A stretch of DNA of 64,000 bases, taken from contig NZ_JACJPP010000007.1 of assembly GCF_014696135.1 (NCBI RefSeq), positions 372,001 to 436,000 on the forward strand. Direction: 5' to 3'. The translations under genes were made by a program, and so were the position numbers. This document shows positions 1-7,840 of the stretch, piece after piece (position 1 is the first letter of the stretch; the number at the start of each line of letters is the position of its first letter). The DNA is from Nodosilinea sp. FACHB-141 (GTDB taxonomy: Bacteria > Cyanobacteriota > Cyanobacteriia > Phormidesmidales > Phormidesmidaceae). The notes below the pieces were generated by a model. The model saw only the letters and a program-made list of their open reading frames with translations, ran no database searches and had not been told where the DNA came from.

Positions 1-469
1 CCCAGGTAATCATTTGTCCGGCATCGAGCCGGAGCTGGCTGGGTTGCAGGGTAAGGGCCGCATTGCCGCCGATGCGAAACATTGCTCCGTTGACTAAGCC
101 CACCTCAGCTAGAGCCTGATCGGCGGTGCGAATTTGGTCGCCGTAGGCCATGGTCTGGTTAATCTGAGCTGGCTCAGGCTCTCCCTGTCCTAGGGTGACC
201 GATACGGGGTTGGCGACAATGGCTTGAATGGTGGCGATCGCCTCAGTTTGCCCCTCCGAGCCGGTTGCCGGTTGTGATTCTTGGGCTGGCTCAACCGGCG
301 TCTCAGGGGTGGAGGCGCGATTCCGGAACGGATCGCTCTGCGAATCGCAGCCTGCTAGGGCTATGCCCCCTGCAATTGCCAAGGCAATGGTTAAAGATTG
401 CCCCTTAAGGGCGACGGTTAAAGAGCGGCCCCGCAGGGCCAACGCGATTCCTCTTAAAACATGTTGCAT
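1..469 (-). CDS. FecR-domain lipoprotein (partial, C-terminus outside window)
   Basis: Reading the minus strand from the ATG at 469 gives an open frame of about 156 codons that runs off the left edge. The N-terminus has a hydrophobic stretch (about residues 26-40) ending in the lipobox L-A-G-C with Cys41, so the product should be a lipid-anchored exported protein. A Pro/Glu/Gln/Thr-rich linker follows to about residue 80. The rest resembles the start of a FecR domain (YGDQIRTADQALAEV, then a run on avoiding or storing a value and LDAGQMI). Such domains are usually periplasmic and bind surface components or transduce signals. The role here is unknown; the missing C-terminus would decide the subfamily. 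Confidence 0.75.
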   Translation of the reverse strand, partial: MQHVLRGIALALRGRSLTVALKGQSLTIALAIAGGIALAGCDSQSDPFRNRASTPETPVEPAQESQPATGSEGQTEAIATIQAIVANPVSVTLGQGEPEPAQINQTMAYGDQIRTADQALAEVGLVNGAMFRIGGNAALTLQPSQLRLDAGQMITW

Positions 470-643
470 AGTTAGGGTGGGGCTAAGTGTCAGAAGGCTA
501 GGTCGTACCTTTAGGTTATTCAGTTTGAGACGCTGATTTTCCGGCAGGGTGGGGCAGCGAGTCGGTGCTATCGTCGGGTTGACCTCGGCCTTTGGCAGAC
601 GCGTCAAAACGGTTGTTGGTCTAATTATTGGAGGTTGAACCCC

Positions 644-1081
644 GTGGAACTGGTGATTTGGCTATCGGTGGTGCTGGCTGTGCTGGGCTTTGGCATGGGG
701 GTGATGGTGCGGGCTTATCGCCGCCCTCTGGGCAACAGCGCCCTCTTTCCGTCCCCAGTGATGGAACTCTCTATGCCTATCGGTGACGATGCTAGAACTC
801 AGTTTGAGGCGGGCTGTGCGGCTTTTGCTAAGGGCCGTTACCCGGCTGCTATCGACCAGTTCACCGCCGTGATGGTGGCCGAGCCTAACTGTGCCGAAGC
901 CTTCCACAACGGTGGACTGGCCTACGCCAACATGGGCACCGATGGGCAGGCCGTGCAGGCGTTGCTCAAAGCCAGCGAGCTGTACGATCGCCAAAGCACC
1001 AAGCCTGGGCTCGATCTGGTCAAGCAGCAGCTCGAACAAATCGCCAGCCGCCGGGGCCTCAAACCCAGCACCGCTGCCTAG
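644..1081 (+). CDS. Membrane-anchored TPR protein
   Basis: 145 residues. Residues 1-20 form one hydrophobic helix (LVIWLSVVLAVLGFGMGVMV), then a linker, then about two tetratricopeptide helix pairs (FEAGCAAFAKGRYPAAIDQF; EAFHNGGLAYANMG). It is probably an anchored scaffold; the partner is unknown. I prefer the GTG at 644 because GGAGG at 630-634 lies 9 nt upstream; the TTG at 635 directly abuts that site and is unlikely. tlyA starts 11 nt downstream, so the two are probably co-transcribed. Confidence 0.8.
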   Translation: MELVIWLSVVLAVLGFGMGVMVRAYRRPLGNSALFPSPVMELSMPIGDDARTQFEAGCAAFAKGRYPAAIDQFTAVMVAEPNCAEAFHNGGLAYANMGTDGQAVQALLKASELYDRQSTKPGLDLVKQQLEQIASRRGLKPSTAA

Positions 1082-1092
1082 GGGATTTACCG

Positions 1093-1917
1093 ATGGCCAA
1101 ACAGCGTCTAGATGCCCTGCTGGTAGATCGGGGCTTGTGCGAATCGCGGCAGCAGGCCCAGCGGTTAATTAGAGCTGGGGAGGTGCAGGTGAACCACGCC
1201 GTTGTGGATAAACCGGGCACGGCCTTTGCTGAGGATGTGGAATTGCTGGTGAAGTCGCGATCGCCCTTTGTCTCGCGCGGCGGCGAAAAGCTGGCCAAAG
1301 CCCTGAGCGAATTCCCGATCGAGCCCAAGGGAAGGATTGCGTTGGATGGGGGGATTTCGACCGGCGGCTTTACCGACTGTCTGCTGCAAGCCGGGGCCGA
1401 GCAGGTCTACGGCATTGATGTGGGCTACGGCCAGGTGGCCTGGGCGCTGCGCCAAGACCCGCGTGTGATGCTGCGGGAGCGCACTAACCTGCGCCACCTT
1501 ACCCCCGAGCAGCTCTACGGCGAGAATGCTCCTCGCCCTGATCTGGGGGTGATGGATGTGTCGTTTATTTCGCTGACCAAGGTGCTGCCCGCTTTTTGGG
1601 CGCTGCTAGTGCCGCCACGCGAGGTGGTGCTGCTGGTGAAGCCGCAGTTTGAGGTGGGCCGCGATCGCGTCGGCAAAAAGGGCGTCGTGCGCGACGCTGG
1701 GGATCAGGCCGATGCGATCGCCAGCGTGCTAGCCTCGGCCCAATCCCTCGGGTGGACATACCAAGGGCTCACCTGGTCACCCCTGCTCGGCCCAGCGGGC
1801 AACATCGAGTACCTGCTGTGGTTGAGCCAGCCACAGACGGAAGAGAGCTGCCCGGTACCCAGCCTGGATGACCTGAAAACCCTGGCGATCAACGCCCGCC
1901 TCAGCCTGGAAAATTAG
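1093..1917 (+). CDS. tlyA: TlyA family rRNA (cytidine-2'-O)-methyltransferase / hemolysin-like
   Basis: 274 residues, the usual TlyA size. An N-terminal S4 RNA-binding domain (about residues 1-60: RLDALLVDRGLCESRQQAQR) is followed by an FtsJ/RrmJ-type methyltransferase fold, with the SAM-binding segment ALDGGISTGGFTDCLL and the later LGVMDVSFISL and VKPQFEVG motifs. Family members 2'-O-methylate cytidines in 16S and 23S rRNA in the cytoplasm. The family motif usually reads ALDVGASTGGFTD; here it is ALDGGISTGGFTD, a mild variation next to the SAM site. Its stop overlaps the convergent TetR stop by 3-4 nt. Confidence 0.93.
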   Translation: MAKQRLDALLVDRGLCESRQQAQRLIRAGEVQVNHAVVDKPGTAFAEDVELLVKSRSPFVSRGGEKLAKALSEFPIEPKGRIALDGGISTGGFTDCLLQAGAEQVYGIDVGYGQVAWALRQDPRVMLRERTNLRHLTPEQLYGENAPRPDLGVMDVSFISLTKVLPAFWALLVPPREVVLLVKPQFEVGRDRVGKKGVVRDAGDQADAIASVLASAQSLGWTYQGLTWSPLLGPAGNIEYLLWLSQPQTEESCPVPSLDDLKTLAINARLSLEN

Positions 1918-2510
1918 CCTTGGGCTGCGGCCTTGATTAAAGTGGTCGCGGCGGCTTTGGCCTGGCTAGCGGCATTGGGGCAGCCGTGCATCATGGCGAC
2001 GACGGTAGCTCCTTGGATCAAAATCAGCAGCTGCTGGGCTAGAGCTTCGGGGTTGGGCAGGTTAGCTTCTTTGACCAGGTTGAGAATGTAGTCGGCGACG
2101 GCCTGCTCGTGGGCGAGGGTAATCTGGTAGCCAGGATGCTCGGCATCGACCAGTTCTACCGCTGAGTTGATAAAGGCGCAGCCGCGAAAGTTGGGTTTCT
2201 CAATTCCCTCCTGCAAGACGTCAAAAATAGCCAGCAGTGGTGATTCGCCAGAGGCAGCAGCGTGGCGAGCGATCGCGTTTTGGAAGCACTCACGCCAGCT
2301 GTGGTGCTGCTCATCGAGCCAAGCGGCAATCAGGGCATCTTTTGACTTGAAGTGGTTGTAGAGCGACATTTTAGCCACCCCCGACTCGGCAATGATGCGA
2401 TCGATGCCGACGCTGTGAACGCCCTCTTTGTAGAACAGCTCAGAGGCCGCCGCCATAATGCGATTGCGGGCGCAAGGGCGCGAAGCAGATGAGCGAGCCA
2501 TGAAGTGCAT
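1914..2510 (-). CDS. TetR/AcrR family transcriptional regulator
   Basis: 198 residues. The N-terminal TetR helix-turn-helix spans about residues 15-60 (RNRIMAAASELFYKEGVHSV, then GVAKMSLYNHFKSKDALI). The ligand-binding half resembles the TetR_C_6/YcdC-like group, with a GCAFINSAVE segment typical of regulators of redox and electrophile genes. The ATG at 2510 is used; a second ATG at 2501 is equally possible, and neither has a clear ribosome-binding site. A palindrome almost touching the start, plus two more in the cysH promoter about 200 nt away, suggest it represses itself and the divergent cysH-led genes. The ligand is unknown. Confidence 0.9.
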   Translation of the reverse strand: MHFMARSSASRPCARNRIMAAASELFYKEGVHSVGIDRIIAESGVAKMSLYNHFKSKDALIAAWLDEQHHSWRECFQNAIARHAAASGESPLLAIFDVLQEGIEKPNFRGCAFINSAVELVDAEHPGYQITLAHEQAVADYILNLVKEANLPNPEALAQQLLILIQGATVVAMMHGCPNAASQAKAAATTLIKAAAQG

Positions 2511-2512
2511 GA

Positions 2513-2532
2513 TATACAGGTCTGTCTGTATA
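2513..2532. promoter_or_regulatory. Predicted TetR operator O1 (autoregulation)
   Basis: The 20-nt near-palindrome TATACAGGTCTGTCTGTATA lies 2 nt upstream of the TetR start. It shares sequence with two sites at 2718-2737 and 2746-2765. Binding here would block the regulator's own expression. The match is seen; binding by this protein is inferred. Confidence 0.65.
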
Positions 2533-2710
2533 ATAACTCAGATGACAGCCCTTTGCCTAAACGCCGTTACCGGGCCAAGCCTTGTTTGTCCGCCTACAGA
2601 ATTTCTCCAGCTAGTGCAGCAAGATGAATGAGTGCTTTTGCCCCAAGGCTTTTGGCGACTCTTCTAACGATGCTTAGCTAGGCTCTCAAACAAGGGTGTT
2701 CTCAGCAGGC

Positions 2711-2739
2711 TTGACAATATACAGACCTGTCTACATAAT
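2711..2739 (+). promoter_or_regulatory. cysH promoter
   Basis: A perfect -35 box TTGACA (2711-2716) is followed after 17 nt by CATAAT (2734-2739), placing the start of transcription near 2746. The spacer is occupied by an operator-like palindrome, so repressor binding would directly exclude RNA polymerase. Confidence 0.6.
2718..2737. promoter_or_regulatory. Predicted TetR operator O2
   Basis: TATACAGACCTGTCTACATA lies between the -35 and -10 boxes of the cysH promoter and matches the site beside the TetR start, with the half-site TATACAGACC. Confidence 0.6.
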
Positions 2740-2745
2740 TAAAAG

Positions 2746-2765
2746 TATACAGACCGTTCTACTTA
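2746..2765. promoter_or_regulatory. Predicted TetR operator O3
   Basis: TATACAGACCGTTCTACTTA is a third copy of the motif, placed at about +1 to +20 relative to the predicted cysH start site. The left half is perfect and the right half is degenerate. Its start lies 28 nt from that of O2, which could allow two repressor dimers to bind together. Confidence 0.5.
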
Positions 2766-2815
2766 GATTGTTTCACCCCGCAACCCGAGTCTCAGCCTTT
2801 TAAGGAGGCATTTGC

Positions 2816-3586
2816 ATGACTGCTACCCTTGCTCCAACTGCCAGCGCAGAACGTTTGACCGCCTTGGCCGAAGGGTTGCGCTCCGTTAGCCCCTTGCCAG
2901 CCTGGCCCGGTTTGCCAAGCGCAGAGGCAACTCCTGCAACCTCTGCCGCCATTGTCGAATGGGCCGCCGATGCCTTTGGCCCTGGGCTAGTGATGAGCAC
3001 TAGCTTTGGTATTCAGGCGGCGGTGATGCTGCACTTGGTCACTGAGGTTATCCCCAATATTCCTGTCGTCTGGGTCGATACAGGCTACCTTCCCGAGGAA
3101 ACCTACCGCTTTGCTGACCAGCTCACCCAGCGGCTAAATCTGAACCTCAAGCCCTACCAGTCGCCCCTCAGCCCCGCCCACATGGAAGCCCTCTACGGCA
3201 AACTGTGGGCCGCAGACAGCGTTGAGGCTCTGAATCAGTACGACCAGATTCGCAAGGTTGAGCCCATGGGGCGGGCACTGCGGGAATTGGGGGCAACGGC
3301 CTGGCTGGCGGGGCTGCGATCGCAGCAAACTCACCACCGCAAAACGCTCGATGTGGTGGGTCAACAGCACGGCATTCACAAAATTTTGCCCATCTTGCAC
3401 TGGAACTCCAAGGATGTTTATGAGTACCTGCAAGCCCACGATCTGCCCTACCACCCGTTCTTTGACCAGGGCTACGTTACCGTCGGTGATTGGCACTCTA
3501 GCCGTCCGCTTGTGGCCAGCGATTTAGATGAGCGCGACACCCGATTCCAGGGGCTGAAGCAAGAGTGCGGTATTCACCTAGCGTAG
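2816..3586 (+). CDS. cysH: Phosphoadenylyl-sulfate (PAPS) reductase
   Basis: 256 residues. It reduces activated sulfate to sulfite with thioredoxin in assimilatory sulfate reduction. Visible features are the PP-loop-type segment [12 protein letters not shown] (about residues 62-73), [28 protein letters not shown] and the C-terminal catalytic ECGIHL motif with its single Cys. The paired Cys-Cys and CxxC ligands of iron-sulfur APS reductases are absent, which favours PAPS as substrate. The ATG has AAGGAGG about 8 nt upstream. The promoter is overlaid by TetR operators, which is unusual for a sulfur-assimilation gene and suggests demand for reduced sulfur or glutathione during electrophile stress. 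Confidence 0.92.
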   Translation: MTATLAPTASAERLTALAEGLRSVSPLPAWPGLPSAEATPATSAAIVEWAADAFGPGLVMSTSFGIQAAVMLHLVTEVIPNIPVVWVDTGYLPEETYRFADQLTQRLNLNLKPYQSPLSPAHMEALYGKLWAADSVEALNQYDQIRKVEPMGRALRELGATAWLAGLRSQQTHHRKTLDVVGQQHGIHKILPILHWNSKDVYEYLQAHDLPYHPFFDQGYVTVGDWHSSRPLVASDLDERDTRFQGLKQECGIHLA

Positions 3587-3637
3587 TGGCGTCTGGTTGG
3601 AGATCTAGATTCTTCTAAATTTCGGCATCGGTTTGGC

Positions 3638-3662
3638 TAGGGCAAACGACTGTTTGCCCCTA
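3638..3662. repeat. Dispersed palindrome, GTAGGGGC family, copy 1
   Basis: A hairpin with arms GGGCAAAC (3640-3647) and GTTTGCCC (3652-3659), flanked by TAG and CTA. A near-identical but longer copy lies at 41314-41341. It sits between cysH and the glutathione S-transferase gene. Confidence 0.7.
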
Positions 3663-3692
3663 CGAGAGACACTACACCTGGAGCTGACCTCA

Positions 3693-4337
3693 ATGATTGA
3701 CCTGTACACCTTTACGACTCCCAACGGTCGCAAGCCCGCTATTCTGCTTGAAGAGTTGGAGATGCCTTACACCATTCACTCGGTCAACATCGGCAAGGGC
3801 GAGCAGTTTGCCCCCGAGTTTGTGACCATTAGCCCCAACAGCAAAATTCCGGCCATTGTCGATCGTGACACCGACTTGGCGATCTTTGAGTCGGGGGCCA
3901 TTTTGATTTACCTGGCGGAAAAAGCGGGTAAGCTGCTGCCTACAGAAACCGGGGAGCGCATCAAGGCGATCGAGTGGCTGATGTTTCAAATGGCGAGCGT
4001 TGGCCCCATGTTTGGCCAATTTGGCCACTTTCGCAACTTTGCTCCAGAAAAGCTGCCCTACGCCATCAACCGCTACGAGAAAGAAACCCTGCGGCTGCTG
4101 GGCGTGATGGAAGGGCAGCTGGCTAAAACCCCCTTTCTAGCGGGCGACTACTCCATTGCCGATATCGCCACCTATCCCTGGGTAGCGGCGGCTCAGAGCC
4201 CCTACATGGAGCTGTCCTTCGATGAGTTCCCCCATGTGCAGCGCTGGGTTGAGGCGATCGCGGCGCGTCCGGCCGTGAAAGCTGGCATGGATGTGTTGCA
4301 GCCAACCTTTGAGAGCCAGGTTGGCACCGTGGCCTAA
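3693..4337 (+). CDS. Glutathione S-transferase, Nu-class / YfcG-like
   Basis: 214 residues. An N-terminal thioredoxin fold (about 1-82) opens with MIDLYTFTTPNGRKP, the TPNG(R/H)K signature of Nu-class enzymes such as YfcG, which act as glutathione-dependent disulfide reductases. The all-helical C-terminal domain contains GPMFGQFGHF, also typical of that group. The ATG at 3693 has GGAG at 3680-3683 with a 9-nt gap; the longer reading from 3633 includes translated repeat DNA and is rejected. The gene follows cysH in the same direction and is flanked by other glutathione or redox enzymes. The physiological substrate is unknown. Confidence 0.88.
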   Translation: MIDLYTFTTPNGRKPAILLEELEMPYTIHSVNIGKGEQFAPEFVTISPNSKIPAIVDRDTDLAIFESGAILIYLAEKAGKLLPTETGERIKAIEWLMFQMASVGPMFGQFGHFRNFAPEKLPYAINRYEKETLRLLGVMEGQLAKTPFLAGDYSIADIATYPWVAAAQSPYMELSFDEFPHVQRWVEAIAARPAVKAGMDVLQPTFESQVGTVA

Positions 4338-4502
4338 GGGGCTGCTGGCAGATCCTTAGGCCGCTCTGTCTTAGCTGTGTACCCCACCGTGCCCCACCGA
4401 CAAATTATCAGCTTCTGCTGACCTTTCTAAACTCAGTCTCAGCTCCAAGCTTTAAGGTTTTTCCCGGTCCCTTGTTCTGATCTTCCTCTCTGAAGTATTC
4501 CC

Positions 4503-5246
4503 ATGTCTTTTGATATCAACGGCAAAGTAGCTTTCGTCACTGGTGCCAACCGCGGCATTGGTAAAGCGATCGCAGCATCTCTCCTCCAGCACGGGGCCAC
4601 CAAAGTCTACGCCGCGGTGCGGAACCTCGATTCCGCCGCTCCTTTAGTGGCAACCTATGGCGATCGCGTCGTTCCCCTACGCTTTGATTTGGCCCAGCCC
4701 GAGACCATTGCCGAGGCCGCCCAAATCGCCACCGATGTAGCGCTGGTGGTCAACAATGCCGGGGTGCTGCGCAATGCCGGGCCGCTGGCTGGAGATGCGA
4801 TCGCGGCGCTGCAGTACGAGATTGACATGAACGTGTTTGGCCTGATGCGGATGGCCCAGGCCTTTGCCCCGGTCCTCAAAGCCAATGGCGGTGGTGCCTT
4901 TGTGCAGCTCAACTCGGTAGCCTCGCTCAAGAGCTTTGCTGACTTTGCTACCTATGCAGCCTCAAAGGCGACGGCCTACTCGATCACCCAGGCGCTGCGG
5001 GAGGTGCTGGGCGCTCAGGGCACTGCCGTGGTCAGTGTGCACCCCGGCCCCATTGCCACCGATATGGCCAATAGTGCCGGCTTGGGAGAAATCGCTGAGT
5101 CACCGGCTCTCGTAGGCGAAGGCATTGTCATGGCGCTAAAGGATGGCAAATTTCACCTCTTCCCCGACACCATGGCCAAGCAAGTTGGCGCTGCCTACGC
5201 CAGCTTTGCCACCAACGTGGTCGAGGCCAGCCTGGTGGAAGGCTAA
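4503..5246 (+). CDS. Short-chain dehydrogenase/reductase (SDR)
   Basis: 247 residues, classical SDR length. Rossmann motif TGANRGIG (about 15-22), NNAG (about 87-90) and the active-site pair Tyr151 and Lys155 in YAASK are all present. Asn-Arg and an AAVRN segment after beta-strand 2 fit NADP(H) preference (inference). It would reduce or oxidise a carbonyl or alcohol in the cytoplasm; the substrate cannot be assigned. It follows the GST gene after about 165 nt, and its stop overlaps the stop of the convergent glutathionyl-hydroquinone reductase by 4 nt. Confidence 0.88.
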   Translation: MSFDINGKVAFVTGANRGIGKAIAASLLQHGATKVYAAVRNLDSAAPLVATYGDRVVPLRFDLAQPETIAEAAQIATDVALVVNNAGVLRNAGPLAGDAIAALQYEIDMNVFGLMRMAQAFAPVLKANGGGAFVQLNSVASLKSFADFATYAASKATAYSITQALREVLGAQGTAVVSVHPGPIATDMANSAGLGEIAESPALVGEGIVMALKDGKFHLFPDTMAKQVGAAYASFATNVVEASLVEG

Positions 5247-6208
5247 ATTCGATCGCGATCGCGGGGCTGCCCGTAATCAATTGCTGGCCCAGCAGGCACA
5301 ATGCCGCTAGGGTTAAGCTCGGGCAGCCCCGCGTAGTAGAGCTGCTTGACATGCTCCGCGCTGCACCACTCGGCCACCCCCGGCCGCTGGTAGAGCTCAC
5401 GGCAGTAGCCCCATAGATTGGGGTAGTCCACCAGGCGTTTAAGGTTAGTTTTAAACAGCCCGTAGTAGGCCAAATCAAAGCGAAACAGGGTGGTGAACAT
5501 ACACCAGTCGGCCAGGGTGATCTGGTCACCCACTAGGTAACGCTGCTGCCCTAGCACCTCCTCCCAGTGATCCAGCGCTTCGAACAGTTCCGTCACCGCG
5601 TCATTGTAGGCCGCTTGGGAAGCCGCAAAGCCGCTGCGGTACACGCCGTTGTTGATTGGCTGGTAGATGGCATCCATCGCTGCGTCGATTTGGGGCCGCA
5701 GCGCATTGGGGTAGAAGTCGCGCCTGGGAAACTCCGCAAAATCGTTGAATGCCGAGTTCAGCATTTGAATGATTTGGCGCGACTCGTTGTTGACAATGGT
5801 TTGGGTCTGCGTATCCCACAGAACGGGCACGGTGACGCGTCCGGTGTAGCTGGCCTTGGCGCGGGTGTATAGCTGCCATAGGTATTCCGCCCCGTAGAGG
5901 CTGTCGGGAATGCTGCTGAAGCGCTGTGAGAATTTCCAGCCCTGGTCGCTGATCACTGGGTCAACGATGGAGAGGCCGATCGCCCCTTGCAGCCCTTTGA
6001 GTGATCGCAGTAGCACCGTACGGTGCGCCCAGGGACAGCCCAGCGATACATATAAGTGGTAGCGCCCCGGCTCGGCCTTAAAGCCGCTAGAGCCATCCGC
6101 CGTGACCCAGTCGTGAAACAGGGTCGGCATGCGCTGAAATTCGCCCGATTCGCTGCGCTCTGTCCATTCTGTGGACCATTTGCCGTTGATCAATCTGCCG
6201 AGTGCCAT
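5243..6208 (-). CDS. Glutathionyl-hydroquinone reductase (Xi-class GST, YqjG/ECM4 family)
   Basis: 321 residues from the ATG at 6208. The family reduces glutathionyl-hydroquinones to hydroquinones using a second glutathione, helping recycle or detoxify quinones. The active-site motif CPWAHR carries the nucleophile Cys58, preceded by [10 protein letters not shown]. The C-terminal helical domain keeps [20 protein letters not shown] longer reading from 6286 would translate a hairpin repeat and is not credible. Together with the neighbouring GST, SDR and ring-cleaving dioxygenase it points to quinone or catechol chemistry. Confidence 0.9.
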   Translation of the reverse strand: MALGRLINGKWSTEWTERSESGEFQRMPTLFHDWVTADGSSGFKAEPGRYHLYVSLGCPWAHRTVLLRSLKGLQGAIGLSIVDPVISDQGWKFSQRFSSIPDSLYGAEYLWQLYTRAKASYTGRVTVPVLWDTQTQTIVNNESRQIIQMLNSAFNDFAEFPRRDFYPNALRPQIDAAMDAIYQPINNGVYRSGFAASQAAYNDAVTELFEALDHWEEVLGQQRYLVGDQITLADWCMFTTLFRFDLAYYGLFKTNLKRLVDYPNLWGYCRELYQRPGVAEWCSAEHVKQLYYAGLPELNPSGIVPAGPAIDYGQPRDRDRI

Positions 6209-6248
6209 GGGGATGTCCTGGGGTGAGGGGAAAGGTTTGAGTTTTGAA

Positions 6249-6302
6249 TTTTGAGTTCTAAGTTGTGGAGTGAATTCAACACTCAAAACTTAGAACTCAA
6301 AA
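6249..6302. repeat. TTTTGAGTT-type hairpin repeat, copy 1
   Basis: Perfect 16-nt arms, TTTTGAGTTCTAAGTT at 6249-6264 and its complement at 6287-6302, separated by 22 nt. Similar TTGAGTTT-rich hairpins lie at 25036-25083 and 49171-49236. It separates the DODA-type gene from the downstream reductase gene, about 40 nt upstream of the latter's start. Confidence 0.75.
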
Positions 6303-7100
6303 CTAATTGAATTGGTAGGCGGCCATGCTGAAGGCTCCGTAGGTGAAGCCGTGATGAATTTGTTTGCCGGGGCCGCCAGCGCCGAGGGCCACGAACAGGG
6401 GCAGCAGGTGCTCTTCGCTGGGGTGGTTTTTGGCGGCGTAGGGGGCGTGCTGACGGTAGTCGAGCAGGGCTTGGATATCGTTGGCGGCGTTGGTTGAAGA
6501 CCTACCCGCCTGGGTAATCGCCTCTGCCAGCCAGTCATCAAAGGCTACGGCCCAAGCGGGCGGTGGGGCATCGTAGTTGCCGTCAAAGGCCCCTAGGTTG
6601 TGGGTGGCGGCACCGCTGGCAAAAATCAGTACGCCTTCATCGCGCAGGGGGGCGAGGGCTTTGCCGAGTTGGTAGTGGTACAGCGGCGTTTCGTGGGGTT
6701 GCAAAGAGAGCTGCACGACGGGGATGGTGGCCTTTGGGGCTGCCAGAAGCAGCGGCGTCCAAACGCCGTGGTCGAAGCCGCGATCGCAATCTACACGGGT
6801 CGAAAACCCGGCCTCAGTGAGTCTAGATATCACCTGCTCTGCCAGCTTTGGACTGCCTGGGGCGGGGTAATTCAACTCGTAGAGCGCCTGGGAAAAACCG
6901 CCGAAGTCGTAGATTGTCTTGGGCTGCTCGGCAGCGCTAACGGTGGGCTGCGCCGTGAGCCAGTGGGCCGAGATCGCCAAGATAGCCTTTGGCCTCGGCA
7001 TGGTCTGCAAGAGCGATCGCAGAAAGTCTTGGGTCGGGCCAGCGCGCAGGGGCAAATCGGGTGCCCCGTGAGTGACAAATAAACTGGGTAGGGAAGCCAT
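6303..7100 (-). CDS. DODA-type class III extradiol ring-cleavage dioxygenase
   Basis: 265 residues, typical of the LigB-like/YgiD (4,5-DOPA dioxygenase) family, which opens catechol rings using a mononuclear metal and O2. Candidate metal and catalytic histidines are visible in FVTHGAPD (His11), ISAHWLT, FDHGVWTPLL and GAATHNLGAF. It reads toward the glutathionyl-hydroquinone reductase gene, with only a hairpin repeat between, so the two may be co-transcribed. The start region carries overlapping inverted repeats (7099-7135). The natural substrate in cyanobacteria is not known to me. Confidence 0.88.
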   Translation of the reverse strand: MASLPSLFVTHGAPDLPLRAGPTQDFLRSLLQTMPRPKAILAISAHWLTAQPTVSAAEQPKTIYDFGGFSQALYELNYPAPGSPKLAEQVISRLTEAGFSTRVDCDRGFDHGVWTPLLLAAPKATIPVVQLSLQPHETPLYHYQLGKALAPLRDEGVLIFASGAATHNLGAFDGNYDAPPPAWAVAFDDWLAEAITQAGRSSTNAANDIQALLDYRQHAPYAAKNHPSEEHLLPLFVALGAGGPGKQIHHGFTYGAFSMAAYQFN

Positions 7101-7135
7101 AGTTCTAATCTAGATAGTTTTAACTAGAACTATCT
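7099..7135. promoter_or_regulatory. Overlapping inverted repeats at the dioxygenase start
   Basis: AGATAGTT (7112-7119) and AACTATCT (7128-7135) form an 8-nt inverted repeat; ATAGTTCTA (7099-7107) and TAGAACTAT (7125-7133) form a second, 9-nt one sharing the same right arm. The arrangement covers the probable promoter and start codon and looks like a repressor operator. No regulator gene is adjacent, so this is only a candidate. Confidence 0.4.
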
Positions 7136-7179
7136 GATACAAGACTAGCACCTCCGTCTTGAAACCGACAAGCCGATGC

Positions 7180-7590
7180 TTAAGGGCTGCTGGTGTCGCT
7201 TTCTGCTGCAAGCTCGTGGAGTAGGGCGATCGCGGCTTCAGCCTGAGCCACGGGCACAAACAGGTGGTCGTGGTAAAAGGCTGAGACGGGGTTGACACTA
7301 ATGCCATGGCTGGCGAGTTTGGTGGCGATCGCCGCCAAAAACCCCACCGCCTCCAGGCTGGAGTGCACCGAGAGCGTAATCATGGCGAAGGTGGCTGAGT
7401 AGGGCAGGCCCGCCGCCTCGGCCTGGTGCCGCAGCAAGATCAGCGTTACCCCCTCATCTTCCCTAAAGAACCCAATGGGGTCGAGGTCGAGACCGCTTGA
7501 AGCTGCAACGGTGCAAAACACATATTCCCCCTCGCGGAGAGTGGGTTGCATAGACGATAACAGCCGCGTGAGGTTGGTTTCGCCGACCAT
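7180..7590 (-). CDS. ACT domain-containing protein
   Basis: 136 residues. The sequence matches the CASTOR/DUF2241-like ACT proteins: an N-terminal half with GEYVFCTV and DPIGFFREDEGVTLIL, and a C-terminal ACT-type fold with FAMITLSVHSSLEAVGFLAA and HGISVNPVSAFYHDHLFVP. These small proteins bind amino acids or related ligands; the regulated partner is unknown. Downstream is the dioxygenase gene after about 80 nt, which could put it in the same transcript, although the inverted repeats suggest a separate promoter. Confidence 0.8.
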   Translation of the reverse strand: MVGETNLTRLLSSMQPTLREGEYVFCTVAASSGLDLDPIGFFREDEGVTLILLRHQAEAAGLPYSATFAMITLSVHSSLEAVGFLAAIATKLASHGISVNPVSAFYHDHLFVPVAQAEAAIALLHELAAESDTSSP

Positions 7591-7635
7591 CTGTTGTTAC
7601 CTGCTGCTGGTTCTTCCTGAAGAGTAGGGAGCCAA

Positions 7636-7678
7636 ACTCTTGTCCCCTCTCCTCTCGGGAGAGGGCTAGGGAAAGGGT
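7636..7678. repeat. CCCTCTCC / GGAGAGGG dispersed repeat, copy 1
   Basis: The segment around 7642-7668 has the imperfect hairpin CCCTCTCC...GGGAGAGGG followed by CTAGGG. Related CCCTCTCCC units occur at 55095-55190. It lies between the ACT gene and a divergent glycosyltransferase gene and appears non-coding. Confidence 0.5.
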
Positions 7679-7840
7679 CAATTTTGGCCAATCATACGCT
7701 ACTCAGCAACGCCTGAGAATTTAGAAACAATGTTGCCGACGGAATATTGACTCGGCGCTGTCTAGAGTTTTCTGCCCCAGTGGAGAGGACGCAGCCAGCG
7801 AAACGCTGCTGAATAAATAGCGTAGGGATGCCATGAATGA

